NCBI GenBank assembly: GCA_054601695.1
Contig: BAAHQB010000077.1
Location: 620,001 to 684,000, forward strand
Direction: 5' to 3'
From: Amorphochlora amoebiformis
Taxonomy: Eukaryota > Cercozoa > Chlorarachniophyceae
Length of the DNA stretch: 64,000 nt
In this document: positions 58,937-64,000 of the stretch, piece after piece
How the letters are laid out: each line of letters begins with the position of its first letter
Numbering within the stretch: position 1 is the first letter of the stretch
Program-made: the position numbers and the translations under genes
Notes under the pieces: model-generated
The model's input: the letters and a program-made list of their open reading frames with translations, nothing else
What the model was told of the DNA's origin: nothing
The model's database searches: none

Positions 58937-59236
58937 TATACATATATTTATATATGTGTCCATATATGTATAATATATATCAAATACATTTACATTTGTG
59001 TGCGTAAAAATACATAATATATCTAAATACTACTAGATGTATATGTATATATCTGTATGTGTATTATATTTCCTATACATATTTCCACATCTAAGTTCCT
59101 CATTTAATTGTAAAACAATTACAAATATTTTAAGGCTCTCTTTCTGTTTTAGGCTCGAGAGTTGACCAAGTCACACGGCATCGAGGTTCCTGAGATGTTA
59201 TACCAGCAAGTTGTCGAGTTAGGACGCATGAACTAG
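51280..59236 (+). CDS. Malate/L-lactate dehydrogenase family (Ldh_2, PF02615), 368 aa, 14 exons
   Basis: Exons: 51280-51437 (ATG), 51722-51781, 52420-52516, 53224-53366, 53815-53878, 54106-54176, 55223-55278, 56573-56618, 56836-56891, 57286-57328, 57492-57567, 58009-58056, 58627-58731, 59153-59236 (TAG). All phases join and the length fits the family plus a leader. Motifs in order: [30 protein letters not shown] (catalytic-site H79), [67 protein letters not shown] (D208), [31 protein letters not shown] (H259), IIALDP and [20 protein letters not shown]. Such enzymes are NAD(P)-dependent 2-hydroxyacid dehydrogenases (malate, L-lactate, ureidoglycolate, sulfolactate); which one is not clear. The first ~33 residues are Arg/Ser-rich without acids ([12 protein letters not shown]), as in a mitochondrial presequence. 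The usual second GHKG glycine is Ala. The donors gtcggc and gtcggg (51438, 53879) are unusual. Confidence 0.95.
54328..54690 (+). mobile_element. SINE-like element, copy 1 (intron of dehydrogenase gene)
   Basis: Starts TTGTTAGTGCAGTGG, which fits a tRNA A box, and about 30 bp later has GTTTGATTCAA, a changed B box. The body carries a GTGATATCAC palindrome, repeats of GGTACTACC and two copies of a GATCTCCAGC phrase. The tail is ...TTGTTTTAACAATATATA and runs into (TA)n. The element shares these blocks in the same order with the copies at 38128 and 63387. Confidence 0.75.
55290..55905. repeat. CT-rich tract with internal higher-order repeat
   Basis: About 600 bp of CTCTCT; a unit of about 72 bp is repeated almost exactly at 55672-55743 and 55744-55815. 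It starts directly after the donor of exon 55223-55278. Confidence 0.9.
55955..56560 (-). repeat. CCTAACCCTAAGCC field in a dehydrogenase intron
   Basis: About 600 bp of CCCTAA hexamers mixed with a variant CCTAAG/AAGCCTAAC unit, ending a few bases before the acceptor of exon 56573-56618. The sense strand thus holds dozens of CTAAC words just upstream of a 3' splice site. Confidence 0.9.
56940..57240. repeat. GA-rich tract
   Basis: GAGAAAGGGAGA-rich intron of the dehydrogenase gene, with a repeated phrase gagataccccgagagaaag at 56973 and 57001; a further GA tract lies at 57335-57432. Confidence 0.8.
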
Positions 59237-59715
59237 ATGAATTCACCTAGTTAAGACTCTCTAGATCCTCATTCTCAGATTCTACTGTCTATGCCACTTA
59301 TCTAGCTTATTCTAGTTATTTGCGAGCAAATTACCATGTATCTTTGTATAAATCTGAGCAGGAACTACCCATTCACTTATCTAGTTATTCTACTAGTTCT
59401 AGTTCTACTAGTTCTAGTAGTTATTGCATATCCTACGCATATCATTATATTCTGAGTCTAGTGAGTGTACTAGTATCCTAGGTATCAGTCTGTAGAGTCT
59501 CTAGATCATGCTATCGGTTACTACTGTACTACTACTAACTAGACTACTAGTATCTAGAGTATTATCTAGATTATATGCAATGGTATTAGTTCAATACACA
59601 TCTGATCAATCTAACGTTATCCGTCATTCGACAGACCGGTACCAGTACTAGCAGTAATGTGAAGCTTCTGCTAGTTCTGGTTTGGTTTTACTCTAGTTAC
59701 TATCACCATAGCCTT
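59237..59715. other. Tail-to-tail intergenic region, CTAG-rich
   Basis: Between the dehydrogenase stop and the stop of the right-edge gene. No (TA)n; ACTAGTTCTAG and CTACTAG words recur throughout, as in the other two tail-to-tail gaps. Confidence 0.75.
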
Positions 59716-59865
59716 CTATTTACAATGACGACTTCTTGTGTCGAATATCCGAGACCTCTTCCGACAGCCGCCAACGAGCTCCCCACGGGGCATCTGAGAA
59801 TCAAAAAGTGTTGATAATATAGATCTAGTATGTATACAGATCTAGTATGTATACACACATATATA

Positions 59866-59923
<58 letters not shown>

Positions 59924-59947
59924 TTAGAATGTCAGATACACACACAC

Positions 59948-59979
<32 letters not shown>

Positions 59980-60239
59980 GATATATATATGTGATATATA
60001 TATATTTATATATATATATTATACATATATACATACACATGCATACATACATATATATAAAACTATCTACATATGCGTAATGTATTTGTTGTGTATATAT
60101 ACATGTTTATATATCTATATATTGTTAACTCGCCTGAATTCAGAGCCCTCCGGACGGCTTTCTCCCTATGTAATTAATACATATATATACATACATACAT
60201 ACACATATATATGTGTATATATTGTAATATATATATATG

Positions 60240-60273
<34 letters not shown>

Positions 60274-60393
60274 TATGCATACATAGTTTCCAAACTTCTT
60301 CTCTCCTCTCACCATCTCCTCGAAAGTGGGTGTCTGGCTGCGACATCATGTACGATTATATTATAAATATATATATATATATTACATACACAC

Positions 60394-60463
<70 letters not shown>

Positions 60464-60744
60464 CATATATACACATAAGTGCAGAAACACCCTCAAGCTT
60501 TGAGTACTATATAAATAATACATACATACATATATGTACATATATATATATATGTAATATATATATATATATATATTTATACAATATATATATATACAAT
60601 ATATATATATAATGTATATATACAATATATATATATATATATAAAATATATATGTATATCATGTATAGGTATAGATATGACACATTATATGTATATATAT
60701 ATATATATGTGTTATGTGTATATGTATGTGCTATAAATAAATAA

Positions 60745-60803
<59 letters not shown>

Positions 60804-60855
60804 CATATGTTAATATACATGTAAATAAATAATTTATATATACATGTGTGTATAT

Positions 60856-60897
<42 letters not shown>

Positions 60898-61090
60898 CAT
60901 ATATATATACATACATACACATATACATATGTTATATAGACATATCACCTAACTGAGAACCATTTTCGGGCCGTTCCAAGAGCTCCTTAGATTATATATG
61001 TATATATATATATATATATCTCATATATAAAACATATATAGATGTATATATATAAGAAGAAATATTTGTATATACATGTATGTATTATTC

Positions 61091-61121
<31 letters not shown>

Positions 61122-61170
61122 AAATGTGTATTGTGTATACCGTAATCCCTATGCATATATATATATATAC

Positions 61171-61264
<94 letters not shown>

Positions 61265-61280
61265 ATACACACACACATAA

Positions 61281-61320
<40 letters not shown>

Positions 61321-61339
61321 TGAACTACATGTGTATGCA

Positions 61340-61383
<44 letters not shown>

Positions 61384-61841
61384 CGTATACATAGTTACAC
61401 AAATCGACATACCATACAAAACAAGGTACAAGAGAGTGTTAGCAAACTGCGAAAAAGAGGGAAAATAGGAGAAATAGTGAAAAAGAGGAGAAATAGTAAA
61501 AAAGAATTTAATATACCACTATTTTTCCTCCAATTTCGCGGGATCGAAGCCGCCCCTCCTAAGGTACGAAATCCATTGTCCACTGTCTCTCTAAACTTCT
61601 TGCCTGTGTGTAAATACGACTCATTTTATGAGAGTGAATTATCTCAGAGTTTCTTGCGTATGTGTGTGAGGATACGATATTCATTTTTTTTTTTGAGCTG
61701 AGAATTCTTTTGATAAATGAATATGCATATATATATATATATATATACGTATGTACATATGTAAGCCGTGAATAACTATATTATTAATATATATATATAT
61801 ATATATTATATATATAAAGTAAATATATAATATTATATATA

Positions 61842-61902
<61 letters not shown>

Positions 61903-62016
61903 ATATATATATATATATATATATATTTATCATAAATATATTTATGTTTATATACCTATCTGTGAGTTCTCAACTGTCTGTGTTAGCGATAGGAGTGCTC
62001 CACATTGTAGTAATCT

Positions 62017-62053
<37 letters not shown>

Positions 62054-62131
62054 GTATATGTATATACATATACATATATTTACAAAAATATATATAAACA
62101 AACATGTACATAAGTATGTATATACATACAC

Positions 62132-62173
<42 letters not shown>

Positions 62174-62369
62174 CATTTCAGGCAAGAGAGGGAGAGAGAG
62201 AGAGAGACTGGAAATATATACATTTACACACACAACACATATATATATATATATATTATATATACATGTATATTTACATATATATATATATATCTTCAAT
62301 TTGAATCTATCGAGAAGAAAGAGAGGAGAGAGAGGAGAGAAACGAGAGAGAGACAAGAGAGACAAGAGG

Positions 62370-62427
<58 letters not shown>

Positions 62428-62522
62428 CAGAGAGAAGAGAGAGAGAGACAGAGAGAAGAGAGAGAGAGAGGGAGAGAGAGAAGTGTGCGTGAATGAGAGA
62501 GAGAGAGAGAGTTGACAATTAC

Positions 62523-62554
<32 letters not shown>

Positions 62555-62591
62555 GAATATATCTGAGTAAATTTATGTGTACATACACATG

Positions 62592-62631
<40 letters not shown>

Positions 62632-62760
62632 TTTGGGCCTCCACAGGAGTGTTTTATTAGCTTTCGTCTATTCATAAACACGGCGGGTCCCTTTATATAT
62701 AGTATATACCTATATATATATGTGAATATATATATATATATATATCAACTATAGATGTAC

Positions 62761-62825
<65 letters not shown>

Positions 62826-62916
62826 TGCATGTATGTATGTATGTGTATACATGTATGTAAATATTTATCCATTTATTCTATATTCAATGTATATATATAT
62901 ATACATATATACATAC

Positions 62917-62983
<67 letters not shown>

Positions 62984-63271
62984 TTACATACATGCATATT
63001 GATAGACACATATACTACATCATGCTATGTTTATATCTTTATATACATCTATGTCAATAAATATATCTAGATATATTATGTATATAATGTATATATCATA
63101 TCATATTAACAGTATCCTCGCATATTACACACAGAGAGAGAGGTTGGAAAACACACGAACGCACCTGTGTATATGTATATACATTTAGATATGATAGGCA
63201 TGTTCACCTGTTGATTGCTACATGTCCCGCATTGCGGAAAGAACCTAAATGATGTTAATATTTAATATATT

Positions 63272-63317
<46 letters not shown>

Positions 63318-63353
63318 GCATATCTACGTAGTATAAATCTATTTATATATTCT

Positions 63354-63389
<36 letters not shown>

Positions 63390-63821
63390 GTTAACACAGT
63401 GGTAGTGTGGACAGTGGTCCGATTAAAGTCTTTCCGAATTCTGATTTTAACTTTCCATGTTGCATGGCTACTTGCTCTTGACTAAACGAAGTGGGTACTG
63501 ATGTGTAAAATTAGGCGAGACATGTCGTGACGTCACCATGATATGGCGTGACGTCATGCTTTGTCATGGCACAACGAAAGCCCGTTACTAATGGGTACTG
63601 ACAGGTACCACCGGATGATACGATCTCCGAAAGATCTCCAGAATCTCCATCGATCTCGAGCGGTCTATATTAGGGCTACGATAACGTTTCGATACTGTAC
63701 AGACATCTACTCATCGAGCTGCGTTTACTGATGCTATCTGTAATATTGTATCTCTGCACGAACAATATATATATATATATATAATATATGCAATATACAT
63801 AGTATATATCTATTTATATAT

Positions 63822-63869
<48 letters not shown>

Positions 63870-63873
63870 GCAT

Positions 63874-63909
<36 letters not shown>

Positions 63910-64000
63910 TTTATATATATATATATATAGTACTAACATACCTTTGCGTGATAGCCAGGTTAAAAACATTTTCTAAAAAATTCTTTCGATTCTTTAATAC
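59716..64000 (-). CDS. Unrecognised protein, 5' part beyond right edge
   Basis: Nine exons join in phase: 63942-64000 (cut by the window), 63208-63244, 62632-62667, 61975-62014, 60954-60985, 60475-60506, 60313-60337, 60130-60165, 59716-59793 (TAG). Residues include [26 protein letters not shown] (one CxxC), [67 protein letters not shown] and a basic end [19 protein letters not shown]. No family is recognised. Several donors are gtt-type (gttgag, gttagg, gttaac), so individual joins are weaker than in the enzymes. An alternative reading of the last two exons (ending NRRLW) is also open. It ends 480 bp from the end of the convergent dehydrogenase gene. A SINE-like element lies in the intron at 63387-63770. 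Confidence 0.55.
59815..59856. repeat. Short tandem duplication (about 18 bp)
   Basis: agatctagtatgtataca occurs twice in direct succession near 59821-59856. Confidence 0.9.
62185..62515. repeat. GA-rich tract
   Basis: GAGAGAGA-rich DNA in an intron of the right-edge gene; a smaller A/G-rich block lies at 61430-61510. Confidence 0.85.
63387..63772 (+). mobile_element. SINE-like element, copy 2
   Basis: Starts GTGTTAACACAGTGG. The body holds TGGCGTGACGTCA twice, GGTACTGACAGGTACCACC, ATCTCCAGAATCTCC and a CATCTACTCATCGAGCTGCG block also seen in copy 1 (as CTACTCTTCGAGTTGCG). It ends near GAACAATATATA in (TA)n. It lies in an intron of the right-edge gene, antisense to it. Confidence 0.75.

Noticed and set aside
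61530-61560. tRNA T-arm-like GCGGCTTCGATCCCGC (also GGGGTTCGAATTTG near 10180 and CAGTTCGAATCTC near 50040)
   Set aside because: No cloverleaf can be built around any of them; the one near 10180 lies inside a coding exon.

Overview
This is a window of nuclear DNA from an intron-rich eukaryote, probably a protist; I cannot name the genus. Signs: every recognisable protein is split into many short exons (15-313 nt) by GT...AG introns, intron phases join up across all exons, and most of the non-exonic DNA is (TA)n microsatellite mixed with degenerate TTAGGG/CCCTAA repeats and GA/CT tracts. Nearly all long open frames are translations of these simple repeats ([18 protein letters not shown], REREREs) and are not genes. 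The genes were found by joining short non-repetitive islands by splice sites, reading phase and family similarity.

Layout, left to right, with strictly alternating strands. (1) Minus, running off the left edge: a DUF1445/PF07286 (D-glutamate cyclase / putative hydro-lyase) protein, core exons 1202-8060, with four more in-phase exons at 8907-10419 that are either its N-terminus or a small separate gene. (2) Plus, 10595-17132: a 300-aa fumarylacetoacetate hydrolase family (FAHD2-like) enzyme, 14 exons. (3) Minus, 19389-32890: an RGS-domain protein (four secure exons 31115-32890) and an in-phase seven-exon Ser/Pro-rich C-terminal part (19389-23593), perhaps one gene joined by tentative exons. 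(4) Plus, 32974-36163: a ~252-aa Ser/Arg/Lys-rich protein of unknown function. (5) Minus, 36855-50448: a complete 689-aa JmjC/cupin 2-oxoglutarate oxygenase, 20 exons. (6) Plus, 51280-59236: a complete 368-aa malate/L-lactate dehydrogenase (Ldh_2) with an Arg/Ser-rich leader, 14 exons. (7) Minus, 59716 to beyond the right edge: an unrecognised protein, nine exons seen.

Neighbouring genes are therefore head-to-head (ATGs 176, 84 and 832 bp apart) or tail-to-tail. The three tail-to-tail gaps are almost free of TA repeats and rich in CTAG. The simple repeats sit in introns. A tRNA-headed SINE-like family has four copies, all in introns.

The most unusual feature is repeated duplication of exon edges into the neighbouring intron: short exon ends (or starts) with their splice site reappear, more or less decayed, between TA or telomere-like repeats in at least five of the genes. 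The most striking case is an array in the JmjC gene, where a 17-nt exon end flanked by a 3' and a 5' splice site is repeated inside a CCCTAA field. The genes share no obvious pathway; all four recognised enzymes act on small organic acids or by 2-oxoglutarate chemistry, but that may be chance.
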